From NCBI GenBank assembly GCA_044225565.1, contig JBGAIL010000102.1, forward strand, positions 1-17,213: 17,213 nt of DNA. Direction: 5' to 3'. Both the position numbers and the translations under genes were made by a program. This DNA comes from CAVXAE01 sp044225565 (GTDB lineage Bacteria; Pseudomonadota; Gammaproteobacteria; Steroidobacterales; Steroidobacteraceae). Below the pieces are notes generated by a model. It searched no databases. It was not told the origin of the DNA and was given only the letters and a program-made list of their open reading frames with translations. This document shows positions 1-9,113 of the stretch, piece after piece (position 1 is the first letter of the stretch; each line of letters begins with the position of its first letter).

Positions 1-671
1 GGCGGCGCCGGTGGCTGGACTGGGGTGTGTTCCACGTGGAACCCGGTTTCATCGATACCTGGTCGATGTATACCCGTGCGCTCAAGCAAAGAAACGCCTC
101 GCTGAAAACGCAGCCGGAATTTGCCGATGCTTGGGATCTGGAGCTGATTCGTCTGGGGGAGAGCATCGCGCAATCCCGCGAGCAGTTTCTCGATCAGCTG
201 CGTCCGCACTGGATACAGACCATTTCAGCGTTGACCGACCTGCAGATGGAGCTGCACTACAGCCGCGGGTGGGCGCAAGGTATTTCATTGGCCGAGGCGC
301 TCGAAGCTGCACATGGCCGGGACCGCCAGCGTGGGACCACCCATGTGGGCCCGCATCGAGCCGATGTGTCTCTTCGCAGCCAGGGGAAACTGGCGCGCGA
401 CGTCCTCTCGCGTGGTCAACAGAAGATGGCGGCGATTGCACTAATCCTTTCGCAACTGAGCCTGCTGAAGCAGGTTGCGGGATTGACGCCAACGCTGCTC
501 CTGGACGATCCGGCGGCCGAGCTGGATCGTGTGCGACTGAAACGGTTCACGACCCAGGTGTCGGAGCTGAGCTGCCAGCTGATCGTGACCGCCTTGAGCT
601 CGGATCTGGACCCCCTGGGCATTCCGGACCGTGCGTTTCACGTGGAACAAGGGGAGGTGCAACTCGTATAA
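1..671 (+). CDS. recF: RecF, DNA replication/repair ATPase (3' part, 5' end outside window)
   Basis: RecF is an SMC/ABC-like ATPase that helps load RecA at single-strand gaps in the cytoplasm. The reading frame is open from base 3 (RRRWLDWGVFHVEPGF) to the TAA at 669-671, about 222 codons, against roughly 360 for a full RecF, so the N-terminal Walker A part is missing off the left edge. The visible part has the typical RRxxLDWGVFHVEP segment, the THVGPHRAD segment, the ABC signature region LSRGQQKM (about 406-429) and the Walker B/D-loop LLLDDPAAELD (about 496-528). It ends 27 nt before gyrB, the usual dnaA-dnaN-recF-gyrB order. The peptide FHVE occurs twice, each time encoded by a parS-like palindrome (28-43, 634-649). 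The identification is secure. Confidence 0.96.
   Translation, partial: RRRWLDWGVFHVEPGFIDTWSMYTRALKQRNASLKTQPEFADAWDLELIRLGESIAQSREQFLDQLRPHWIQTISALTDLQMELHYSRGWAQGISLAEALEAAHGRDRQRGTTHVGPHRADVSLRSQGKLARDVLSRGQQKMAAIALILSQLSLLKQVAGLTPTLLLDDPAAELDRVRLKRFTTQVSELSCQLIVTALSSDLDPLGIPDRAFHVEQGEVQLV
28..43. promoter_or_regulatory. parS-like ParB binding site 1, inside recF
   Basis: TGTTCCACGTGGAACC contains a perfect 14-bp palindrome (29-42) and matches the general chromosomal parS form TGTTNCACGTGNAACA at all but the last base. Pseudomonad parS sites have this GTTCCAC half-site, and parS sites cluster near oriC. The site lies in recF codons for VFHVEP, so some of the bases are also under coding constraint. 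ParB binding is inferred, not shown. Confidence 0.8.
634..649. promoter_or_regulatory. parS-like ParB binding site 2, end of recF
   Basis: CGTTTCACGTGGAACA matches TGTTNCACGTGNAACA at 15 of 16 positions; its left half is the TTTCAC type and its right half the GGAAC type, so it is an imperfect palindrome around CACGTG. It lies 606 bp from site 1, in the recF codons for AFHVEQ, and 18 bp before the TATAAT that probably drives gyrB. ParB would be expected to bind it, somewhat more weakly than a symmetrical site. Confidence 0.7.
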
Positions 672-672
672 T
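644..672 (+). promoter_or_regulatory. Probable sigma-70 promoter of gyrB
   Basis: A perfect -10 hexamer TATAAT lies at 667-672 across the recF stop codon. The hexamer 17 bp upstream (644-649, GGAACA) agrees with TTGACA only in its last three bases, so the -35 is weak and also forms the right half of the second parS-like site. A start near 679 would leave a leader of about 20 nt with GAGG at 689-692. Confidence 0.55.
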
Positions 673-698
673 GCCGACCCCGAAAACCGAGGCCGGAT

Positions 699-3105
<2,407 letters not shown>

Positions 3106-3113
<8 letters not shown>

Positions 3114-4047
3114 TGCGGTGAGCGTGCGCTCCGCGCTCTTCGGCCTGCTGGCTGCGGCACTCGCTGCGTGCGCGCTCGGCGCTCCGGCGAAACCGTCGAA
3201 GCCGATCCCGGCAGTCGAGCATGTCGTGCTGGTCAGCATCGATGGGCTCCGGCCGGATCTTGCCTTGCGAGCCAACATGCCCACGTTGCGGCGCATGTTG
3301 AATGAGGGCGCGTACACGTTCTGGGCGAAGACCACCGAGGTGTCGATCACCCTCCCGTCGCACACGAGCATGGTCACCGGCGTGACGCCCGAGAAGCATG
3401 GCGTCACCTGGAACGATGATCTGCCAGCCGGTCGGAAGATCTATCCGCGGTATCCCACCGTCATGGAGATGGCGCAACGAGCGGGATATTCGACGGCCAT
3501 GATCGCCTCGAAATCCAAATTCACCGCGCTCGACAAGCCGGGCACGCTCGTCGACTCGTTCGTGCCGCCGCGCGGCAGTGCACCGCTCGACCTCGGCGAG
3601 TGCGCCTCGCGCGTGGAAGCGCTCATCGCCGACCATGTGCCGGAACTGCTCTTCGTTCATTTCGCCGAAGTGGATTCGGCGGGGCATGCCAAGGGTTGGG
3701 GTTCGCCCGAGCAGATCGCCGCCATCGAGCGTGCCGATGCCGCGCTCGGGCGGGTATTCGCTGCGCTGGACCGGGCCTCCGTGCGGCAATCCACCGTGGT
3801 GATCCTGAGTGCCGATCACGGAGGCGCGGGATTGACCCACGGCCCCGACGACACCCGCAGCCGCCACATTCCCTGGATCATCGTCGGCCCGGGTATACGT
3901 CATGACTATGACCTGACCCGGATCGCAAGCCTGAAGGTGAGGACCGAGGACAGCGCGGCGACCATCGCCTGGCTCCTCGGCCTGCCGCAGCCGTCCTATT
4001 TCGATGGCATGCCAGTGAAAGCCGCCTTCTCCGGAAGGACCAATTGA
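3106..4047 (+). CDS. Type I phosphodiesterase/nucleotide pyrophosphatase family protein, exported or lipoprotein
   Basis: This 313-aa protein belongs to the alkaline phosphatase superfamily, nucleotide pyrophosphatase/phosphodiesterase branch, which uses two metal ions and a Thr nucleophile on phosphate diesters. Candidate ligands are Asp46 in VVLVSIDGLRPD, Thr82 in ITLPSHTSMVTG (nucleophile), Asp190 and His194 in FAEVDSAGH, Asp237-His238 in LSADHGG and His254 in RSRHIPW. The N-terminus is a signal sequence (about residues 8-25); LAAC (19-22) fits a lipobox, so a lipid-anchored periplasmic protein is possible, with ordinary cleavage after ALG as alternative. The ATG at 3106 overlaps the gyrB stop; no good Shine-Dalgarno is visible, and GTG 3118 is an alternative start. 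The substrate cannot be told. It is not among the usual gyrB neighbours. Confidence 0.85.
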
Positions 4048-4066
4048 TGCTTCCGGGAAACAATAG

Positions 4067-4078
4067 GGCGATATCGCC
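4067..4078. terminator. Small palindrome between convergent genes, possible weak bidirectional terminator
   Basis: GGCGATATCGCC is a 12-bp perfect palindrome (GGCG stem, ATAT loop) in the 31-nt gap between the phosphodiesterase stop and the plsC stop. There is no run of T on either side, so intrinsic termination would be weak. Its place between convergent genes is the main reason to list it. Confidence 0.3.
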
Positions 4079-4783
4079 TTAAGAACCTTTCAGTTTTGAT
4101 TCAATCCAGTCCTGCACCTGCTCGTTGAGCTGGCGGGCCTCCCTTCCGTCCGGCGCGACAGGCGGCCCGATCTGGACCCGGATCGTCCCTGGCTTCTTGA
4201 GCAGCCCGCGCCGTGGCCAGTAGTTTCCGGCATCGTGCGCCACCGGCACGAGGAGGTGGCCCGTTTCGATGGCGAGCATCGCTCCACTCGCGCCGTACTT
4301 GCGGGTCTCGCCCGGTGGCATGCGGGTTCCTTCCGGAAAGATCACCACCCAGTCGCCTTCGGCGAGCCGGTCCTTGCCCTGGCTGACGACCTGGCTGACG
4401 GCGGAACGGCCCGACTTGCGATCGATGGCGATGGCGTGCAGCAGGCGGATGCCCCAGCCGACGAACGGAATCCAGGTGAGCTCGCGCTTGAGCACCCAGA
4501 CCTGCCGCGGAATGATCACGGCCATGGCGACCGTTTCCCAGGAAGACGAGTGCTTCCACAGGGCGATGTGATTGCCGGCCGGCAGGTTCTCCACGCCCTC
4601 CACCCGGTAGTCGAGCCGGCAGAGCCATTTCAGCATCGCGAGGATCACCCGCGCCCAAATCCGGGCCAGCCCGAAGCGGCGGGGAAAGGGCAGCAGCGGA
4701 CAGACCAGCGAGAAGAAGATGCCGTAGACGAACGTCCAAAGCAGGAAGAACGTGGTGAACACCAGGGAGCGCAGGTGCTGCAT
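4079..4783 (-). CDS. plsC: 1-acyl-sn-glycerol-3-phosphate acyltransferase (PlsC family)
   Basis: PlsC-type enzymes transfer an acyl chain to lysophosphatidic acid, giving phosphatidic acid at the inner membrane. The 234-aa protein has a hydrophobic N-terminal segment (about 7-32), then the acyltransferase motifs: NHIALWKHSSSWET, where the catalytic pair reads His78-x4-Glu83 instead of the textbook HX4D; KRELTWIPFVGWG (99-111); DRKSGRSA (121-128); and FPEGTR (149-154). The HX4E form is found in a group of proteobacterial homologues, so it is not a sign of decay. The gene starts 8 nt after glyS stops and is read in the glyQ-glyS-plsC direction. In pseudomonads a gmhB-type phosphatase gene lies between glyS and this gene; here it is absent. 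Another member of the LPLAT family (for example one acting on other lysolipids) cannot be excluded. Confidence 0.9.
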   Translation of the reverse strand: MQHLRSLVFTTFFLLWTFVYGIFFSLVCPLLPFPRRFGLARIWARVILAMLKWLCRLDYRVEGVENLPAGNHIALWKHSSSWETVAMAVIIPRQVWVLKRELTWIPFVGWGIRLLHAIAIDRKSGRSAVSQVVSQGKDRLAEGDWVVIFPEGTRMPPGETRKYGASGAMLAIETGHLLVPVAHDAGNYWPRRGLLKKPGTIRVQIGPPVAPDGREARQLNEQVQDWIESKLKGS

Positions 4784-4791
4784 GGCGACCT

Positions 4792-6864
4792 TCAGCCGGG
4801 AAGTCGCGAGAGATCCGCTACGCCGCCGAACAGGCGGCCGAGCTGATCCAGCAGGGCGAGTCGGTTGCCGCGCACGGCCGGATTCTCGTCCATGACCATC
4901 ACCTGCTCGAAGAAGCTGTCGACCACCGGCCGCAGTTGCGCGAGATGGCCGAGCGCAGCGGTGTACTCCCGCTGGGCGGTCGCGTTGGCGACCACGTCCT
5001 GCTGGACTCGCAGCGCGTCGTACAGCTTCACTTCGGCAGGCTCCTTCATCGCCTCCACGACGACCTGCTCAGGGATCTTCCCTTCCGCCTTGCGCAGGAT
5101 GTTCGCGATGCGCTTGTTGGCGGCCGTGAGGCTGGCCGCTTCGGGAAGTGCGAGAAAGGCACCAAGCGCCTTCAGCCGGGCATCGAAATCGACAGGCGAG
5201 CGCGGCCTTGCCGCCAGGACGGCGTCGAACATTTCCGTGGTGACCGAGGCCTGGCGCTCGAGGTAGTAGGCACGCAGGCGCTCCATCACATAGTCGTACA
5301 CCTCGTCCGCCACATTGCCGGAATGGACCGGCTGCAGGGCGGCTGCCTTCTCGACGAGGGCCTTGAGGTCGATCTCCAGCCCTCGCTCGACGAGCGTGCG
5401 CACGACGCCGAGCGCTGCCCGGCGCAAGCCGAAGGGATCCTTCGTGCCGCTGGGCTTCTGACCGATCGCGAAAATGCCGGTGAGGGTATCGAGCTTGTCG
5501 GCGATGGCCACCGCGATGCCCGTCGGGGTCGCTGGCACTTCGTCTCCCGCGCCGCGAGGCTGGTAGTGCTCGCGGATCGCCGTGGCGATCTCGGTGGGCT
5601 CGCCGTCGGCGCGGGCGTAGTGGCCTCCCATGATGCCCTGCAGCTCAGGGAACTCACCGACCATGGCGGTGAGGAGATCGCACTTGCTCAGATCCGCCGC
5701 GCGCGCCGCGAGCACCGGATTCGCCCCGATGGAACGCGCGACGTCTTCGGCCAGCGCATGGACGCGGCGTGTCTTGTCGCCGATCGACCCCAGCTTTGCC
5801 TGGAAAGTGACGTTGTCCAGGCCGGCAATCAGCGAATCCAGCGGGCGTTTGCGATCCCGGCTCCAGAAGAATGCGGCATCCGCGAGGCGAGGCCGTACGA
5901 CGCGCTCGTTGCCGGCGCGGACCTTCTCAGGCTCGCGGCTCTCGATGTTGCTTATGGTGATGAACCACGAGGTGAGCGCGCCTTGCGCGCTTTCGACCGG
6001 GAAGTAACGCTGGTGCTCCTGCAGCGTCGAGATCAGCACTTCGCGCGGCAGCTCGAGGAACCGGTCGTCGAACTTCGCTGCGAGCGCCACCGGCCACTCG
6101 ACCAGGGCCGTCACTTCGTCGAGGAGCTCGGCATCGACCAGCGCCCGGCCATCCAGTTTCGAGCTGAGCTCGGCGACCTGCTCCTGTATTCGCGCGCGCC
6201 GTTCGGCGAAATCCGCAATGACATGACCGCGCTCGCGCAGCGCCCTGGCGTAGCTGCCCGGCGAGCTCACGCGCATCGGCTTCGGCGCATGGAAGCGATG
6301 GCCTCTTGTCGTGTTGCCGGTCGAGACGTCCAGCACCTTCGCTGGTACGACCTCGCTTCCATACAACATCACGGACCAATGCACTGGCCTCACGAACTCG
6401 GCGTTGCCTGCTCCCCAGCGCATGCGCTTCGGGATCGGCAGGGTATCCAGCGCCTCCTGCACGATGGCGGGCAGCAGCGTGACGCTCTCTTCTCCCTTCT
6501 TCGAGCCGATGAAGAAGAGGGCGGGGCCCTTTCCTTCGTCCAGCCGCTGCAAGGCCTCGACGCTCGTGCCGCAGGTTTCCGCGAAAGCGAGCGCCGCGCG
6601 AGTGGGCTGCCCGGCGGCATCGAATGCCGCAGTCACGGGCGGGCCACGCCGCTTGATGTTCTGATCGGCCTGGCGGTCGGCCAGTCGCTTGACCCAGACG
6701 GCGAGCCGCCGAGGGGTCGCGAACGACACGATCTCGCCATGGCCGAGTCCGTTCTGATCGAGGGCGCGGCCGATGCCTGCGGCGAAGGCGAGCTCCAGCT
6801 CGCGCAGAGCCTTCGGCGGAAGCTCCTCGGTTCCGATCTCGACGAAGAAATCCCGATGGGTCAT
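4792..6864 (-). CDS. glyS: Glycyl-tRNA synthetase beta subunit
   Basis: The beta subunit of the bacterial (alpha/beta)2 glycyl-tRNA synthetase supplies tRNA recognition and the HD/DALR-type domains. The protein begins MTHRDFFVEIGTEELPPKAL, the conserved start of GlyS, and has 690 aa (E. coli 689). Family landmarks include FATPRRLAVWV near residue 50, the RGPP segment, FFWSRDRKRPLDSL, GEFPELQGIMGGHYA and the C-terminal anticodon-binding part NKRIANILRK...NRLALLDQL. The ATG at 6864 overlaps the glyQ stop codon by four bases (ATGA), so translation of the two subunits is probably coupled. An open frame runs upstream of 6864 inside glyQ, but it is not conserved-looking and the start is set by the family. 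Confidence 0.98.
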   Translation of the reverse strand: MTHRDFFVEIGTEELPPKALRELELAFAAGIGRALDQNGLGHGEIVSFATPRRLAVWVKRLADRQADQNIKRRGPPVTAAFDAAGQPTRAALAFAETCGTSVEALQRLDEGKGPALFFIGSKKGEESVTLLPAIVQEALDTLPIPKRMRWGAGNAEFVRPVHWSVMLYGSEVVPAKVLDVSTGNTTRGHRFHAPKPMRVSSPGSYARALRERGHVIADFAERRARIQEQVAELSSKLDGRALVDAELLDEVTALVEWPVALAAKFDDRFLELPREVLISTLQEHQRYFPVESAQGALTSWFITISNIESREPEKVRAGNERVVRPRLADAAFFWSRDRKRPLDSLIAGLDNVTFQAKLGSIGDKTRRVHALAEDVARSIGANPVLAARAADLSKCDLLTAMVGEFPELQGIMGGHYARADGEPTEIATAIREHYQPRGAGDEVPATPTGIAVAIADKLDTLTGIFAIGQKPSGTKDPFGLRRAALGVVRTLVERGLEIDLKALVEKAAALQPVHSGNVADEVYDYVMERLRAYYLERQASVTTEMFDAVLAARPRSPVDFDARLKALGAFLALPEAASLTAANKRIANILRKAEGKIPEQVVVEAMKEPAEVKLYDALRVQQDVVANATAQREYTAALGHLAQLRPVVDSFFEQVMVMDENPAVRGNRLALLDQLGRLFGGVADLSRLPG

Positions 6865-7778
6865 GACGCCAGCCCCTGCTTCGGCACCATCGGAAAGCCG
6901 AGCGCCTCGCGGCTGTCGTAGTAGGCCTGCGCCACTGCGCGGGACAGACTGCGCACGCGCAGGATGTAACGCTGGCGCTCGGTCACCGAAATGGCTTTCC
7001 GCGCATCGAGCAGATTGAACGTGTGCGAGGCCTTCAGCACCTGCTCGTAGGCGGGCAGGGCGAGCTTCGCGGCGAGCAGCGCGTTGCAGGCCTGCTCGTG
7101 CTCCTCGAAGCGGCGGCGCATCACTTCGATGTCCGCATGCTCGAAGTTGTAGGTGGACTGCTCGACTTCGTTCTGGTGGTACACGTCGCGATACGTCACC
7201 CGGCCGAGCGGGCCGTCGGACCACACCAGGTCGTAGACGCTCTCGACGCCCTGCAGATACATGGCGAGCCGTTCCAGGCCGTAGGTGATCTCTCCCGTCA
7301 CGGGCCGGCAGTCGAGGCCGCCCACCTGCTGGAAGTAAGTGAACTGCGTGATCTCCATGCCGTTGAGCCACACTTCCCAGCCGAGCCCCCAGGCACCGAG
7401 CGTCGGCGATTCCCAGTTGTCCTCGACGAAACGGATGTCGTGCACCAGCGGATCGAAGCCGAGCATGCGCAGGCTGCCGAGATAGCGATCCAGGATGTCG
7501 AGCGGGGAAGGCTTGATGACCACCTGGAACTGGTAGTAGTGCTGCAGGCGGAAAGGGTTCTCGCCATAGCGTCCGTCGGTCGGTCGGCGCGAAGGCTGCA
7601 CGTAGGCGGCGCTCCACGGCTCGGGGCCGACCGCACGCAGAAAGGTCGCGGTGTGGAAGGTGCCGGCGCCCATCTCCATGTCGTAGGGTTGCAGCAGCGT
7701 GCAGCCCTGGTCGGCCCAGTAGCGCTGCAGGGAGAGGATGAGATCCTGGAAAGTGCTGGGAGGAACGCCTGTTTTCAT
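6861..7778 (-). CDS. glyQ: Glycyl-tRNA synthetase alpha subunit
   Basis: The alpha subunit is the class II catalytic core that activates glycine. It has 305 aa (E. coli 303) and begins MKTGVPPSTFQDLILSLQRYWADQGCTLLQPYDMEMGAGTFHTATFLRAVG..., with the conserved PSRRPTDGRYGENPFRLQHYYQFQV stretch (class II motif region) and the VGGLDCRPVTGEITYGLERLAMYLQG motif. The ATG at 7778 is fixed by homology to the usual N-terminus; no Shine-Dalgarno precedes it. Instead the 22 bases upstream form a perfect inverted repeat with TATACT in its loop, so a leaderless mRNA is likely. The RES toxin gene ends only 26 nt upstream on the same strand. Confidence 0.98.
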   Translation of the reverse strand: MKTGVPPSTFQDLILSLQRYWADQGCTLLQPYDMEMGAGTFHTATFLRAVGPEPWSAAYVQPSRRPTDGRYGENPFRLQHYYQFQVVIKPSPLDILDRYLGSLRMLGFDPLVHDIRFVEDNWESPTLGAWGLGWEVWLNGMEITQFTYFQQVGGLDCRPVTGEITYGLERLAMYLQGVESVYDLVWSDGPLGRVTYRDVYHQNEVEQSTYNFEHADIEVMRRRFEEHEQACNALLAAKLALPAYEQVLKASHTFNLLDARKAISVTERQRYILRVRSLSRAVAQAYYDSREALGFPMVPKQGLAS

Positions 7779-7800
7779 GCGGCGGCAGTATAGCCGCCGC
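7779..7800 (-). promoter_or_regulatory. glyQ start-site hairpin with the -10 hexamer in its loop
   Basis: Arms GCGGCGGC (7779-7786) and GCCGCCGC (7793-7800) are perfectly complementary and enclose six bases that read TATACT on the minus strand (7792-7787). The hexamer ends 8 nt before the glyQ ATG, so transcription would begin at or next to the start codon. No convincing -35 is visible in the RES 3' end. In read-through RNA from the toxin gene the repeat would fold directly before the start codon. Confidence 0.55.
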
Positions 7801-7804
7801 AGGT

Positions 7805-8503
7805 CTATTCGATGGGCCGCAGCTCGTAGACGTGACTGATGCTGCCGCCGTCCCAGACATAGCGCAGATGCACGCCCTGCCGCAGGTTCTTCACCAGGCG
7901 CGGCCGGTAGGCCGCGAGGCATTGCCCTTCGGGATCCCGCACGCTGTCGTACACCACGCCGTTCGAGTCTGCGAGGCGCAGCTTTCTTCCGAGGGCCTGC
8001 GAAGCGACGTAGCTGTCGGGGTCGTAGATGTCCTTCATGCGCTGGCGCTGCCCGTGCAGGTCGTGGAACCTGGCCGAGACATCGGCGCAATAGCTGCGCA
8101 TCGTCACTTCCATCGGCGCCTCGCGCGTGGCTCGCAGGAACACTGCCCGATGATGGCGCGTCTCCGCGATGGCCGTGCCGAGGCTGTGCGCGGCATAGAA
8201 GGCGCCGAACGTGGAATCCGTGAAGCGGCCGCCGGCGGGATTGAGATACATGAACGGCGCCATGATCACGGACGAGCCGGGCCCGAACGCCCGATCCTCG
8301 CTGGGCACGTGGTCCACGGCGTTGCGCTCCGACAGCACGCGCGGGTTCGTCATGGCCTCGAGCTGGTATAGCGCGTCGAAATCCTCGGGAGAGGCAATGC
8401 GCTCGAACAGGAAGATGGTGGGAAAGCGGCTGGCGATGATGCGGAAGCAGGGCGCCCAGCGCAGCTGACGGATCGCGAGCCCCTCGATGTCGGGTACGTC
8501 CAT
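7805..8503 (-). CDS. RES-domain toxin of a type II toxin-antitoxin pair
   Basis: RES-family toxins act on NAD+ (degradation, as in MbcT) or ADP-ribosylate a host protein (as in ParT), and are blocked by a partner with a DUF2384 domain. This 232-aa protein has the hallmark polar residues: Arg93 in NPAGGRFTDST, Tyr103 in FGAFYAAHS, Glu114 in GTAIAETRHH, and Ser187 in GVVYDSVRDPEGQCLAAYRP. The N-terminal FRIIASRFPTIFLFERIA is also typical. All predicted active-site residues are present, so it should be active. The ATG at 8503 follows GGAAGG by 8 nt and lies 17 nt after the antitoxin stop, the usual antitoxin-toxin order. It ends 26 nt before glyQ. Which chemistry it performs cannot be read from sequence. 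Confidence 0.88.
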   Translation of the reverse strand: MDVPDIEGLAIRQLRWAPCFRIIASRFPTIFLFERIASPEDFDALYQLEAMTNPRVLSERNAVDHVPSEDRAFGPGSSVIMAPFMYLNPAGGRFTDSTFGAFYAAHSLGTAIAETRHHRAVFLRATREAPMEVTMRSYCADVSARFHDLHGQRQRMKDIYDPDSYVASQALGRKLRLADSNGVVYDSVRDPEGQCLAAYRPRLVKNLRQGVHLRYVWDGGSISHVYELRPIE

Positions 8504-8520
8504 GTGCCGCCTTCCGTGGC

Positions 8521-8922
8521 TCAGCCGCGCTGCGCGTCCAGGTACTGTCGTACGAGGTAGAGATCGACCACGTTGCCGGTGAGCATCCGCTCCAACGCGG
8601 ACCTGCCGTCGAAGAGCGGCGTCGAGTTGGGCTTGCGCACCCATTCGTCGGCGGCCTTCGGGTCCGGCAACAGCAGCTGCAGCGCCTTGTAGATGCCCAA
8701 CAGATAGGACAGGCGCTCCAGGGTGTCCCGTGGCAGGCGCGGCGCGGCTTCCTTGCGCCACTTGAAATAGGTGGAGCGCGAGCCGATGCCCAGAAGGATC
8801 AGTTGCTGCTCGATGGATAGATTCCAGAAATCGGCGATGCGCGCGAAGGCGCGCAGTCCTGCCCCGCCCGTGGCTTCCAGGGGTGGGTGGGGCGCGCGCA
8901 GAGTCTCGGCGGAGAGTGTCAT
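8521..8922 (-). CDS. Xre/MbcA/ParS-type antitoxin with DUF2384 domain
   Basis: This 133-aa protein is the expected partner of the RES toxin. An N-terminal helix-turn-helix region (about 25-75, with LSIEQQLILLGIGSRSTYFKWRKE) resembles the Xre-like antitoxin N-terminal domain and would bind its own promoter. The C-terminal half (about 82-131) is the toxin-binding DUF2384 domain, with WVRKPNSTPLFDGRSALERMLTG and the ending LYLVRQYLDAQRG, which in known complexes covers the toxin's NAD+ pocket. The ATG at 8922 is the first of the pair; only a weak, distant AAGGG precedes it. The upstream AT-rich zone (8941-8990) has short inverted repeats fitting an autoregulatory operator. Confidence 0.88.
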   Translation of the reverse strand: MTLSAETLRAPHPPLEATGGAGLRAFARIADFWNLSIEQQLILLGIGSRSTYFKWRKEAAPRLPRDTLERLSYLLGIYKALQLLLPDPKAADEWVRKPNSTPLFDGRSALERMLTGNVVDLYLVRQYLDAQRG

Positions 8923-8940
8923 CGATCGCTTTCAGAGCCC

Positions 8941-8990
8941 TTTGAGTCTATTTATAGATCATGAGAATATAAAAGTACATATATAAATTA
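8941..8990 (-). promoter_or_regulatory. AT-rich promoter/operator zone of the toxin-antitoxin pair
   Basis: This stretch is strikingly AT-rich against GC-rich surroundings. It holds TCTAT-TT-ATAGA (8947-8958), ATATA-8 nt-TATAT (8967-8984), and the heptamer TATAAAT at 8982-8988 with its inverse ATTTATA at 8950-8956. On the minus strand TATATT (8971-8966) and TATAAA (8956-8951) are candidate -10 boxes; neither has a clear -35. An operator for the Xre-like antitoxin is likely but unproven. Confidence 0.5.
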
Positions 8991-8998
8991 AGGGATTG

Positions 8999-9015
8999 TG
9001 CACTGATTCTGTGCA
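8999..9015 (+). promoter_or_regulatory. NtrC enhancer site I upstream of glnA
   Basis: TGCACTGATTCTGTGCA agrees with the NtrC consensus (TGCACY, 5 bases, GGTGCA) in all six bases of the left half and five of six in the right. Its centre, 9007, lies about 117 bp upstream of the predicted glnA start, in the range of enhancer sites at enterobacterial glnAp2. Confidence 0.75.
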
Positions 9016-9028
9016 GCGGCACATGGAT

Positions 9029-9045
9029 TGCACCAAAATACGGCA
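9029..9045 (+). promoter_or_regulatory. NtrC enhancer site II upstream of glnA
   Basis: TGCACCAAAATACGGCA has a perfect left half (TGCACC) and a degenerate right half (three of six). Its centre lies 30 bp, about three helical turns, from site I, so two NtrC dimers would sit on the same DNA face, as in the enterobacterial glnA enhancer. Confidence 0.6.
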
Positions 9046-9096
9046 CACGGTTCGCTGGTATGGCACTCAAGCTGTTGATTCAGCTGAGATACCGGA

Positions 9097-9113
9097 CTGG
9101 CACGGCATCTGCA
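9097..9113 (+). promoter_or_regulatory. Sigma-54 (-24/-12) promoter of glnA
   Basis: CTGGCACG-GCAT-CTGCA matches YTGGCACG-N4-TTGCW except for one T to C change. The invariant GG (9099-9100) and GC (9111-9112) are 10 nt apart as required. Transcription would begin near 9124, giving a leader of about 18 nt that carries GGGAGG (9132-9137) for glnA. RpoN plus NtrC control is expected. Confidence 0.85.

Noticed and set aside
4936..6921. A 661-codon open frame on the plus strand opposite glyS
   Set aside because: It is antisense to glyS, rich in Arg/Gly/Ala/His as expected for the reverse strand of a GC-rich gene, and shows no recognisable domain.
6865..7860. In-frame upstream extension of glyS through glyQ
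   Set aside because: The extension has no similarity to GlyS N-termini; the ATG at 6864 gives the family length and start MTHRDFFVEIGTEELP.
8301..8314. CACGTG core as a possible third parS site
   Set aside because: The flanks (GGCACGTGGTCC) lack the GTT/AAC arms. The CACGTG near 2814 fails for the same reason.
9061..9076. TGGCAC at 9061 as a second sigma-54 promoter
   Set aside because: The spacing gives GT instead of the needed GC at the -12 position; the element at 9097-9113 fits far better.
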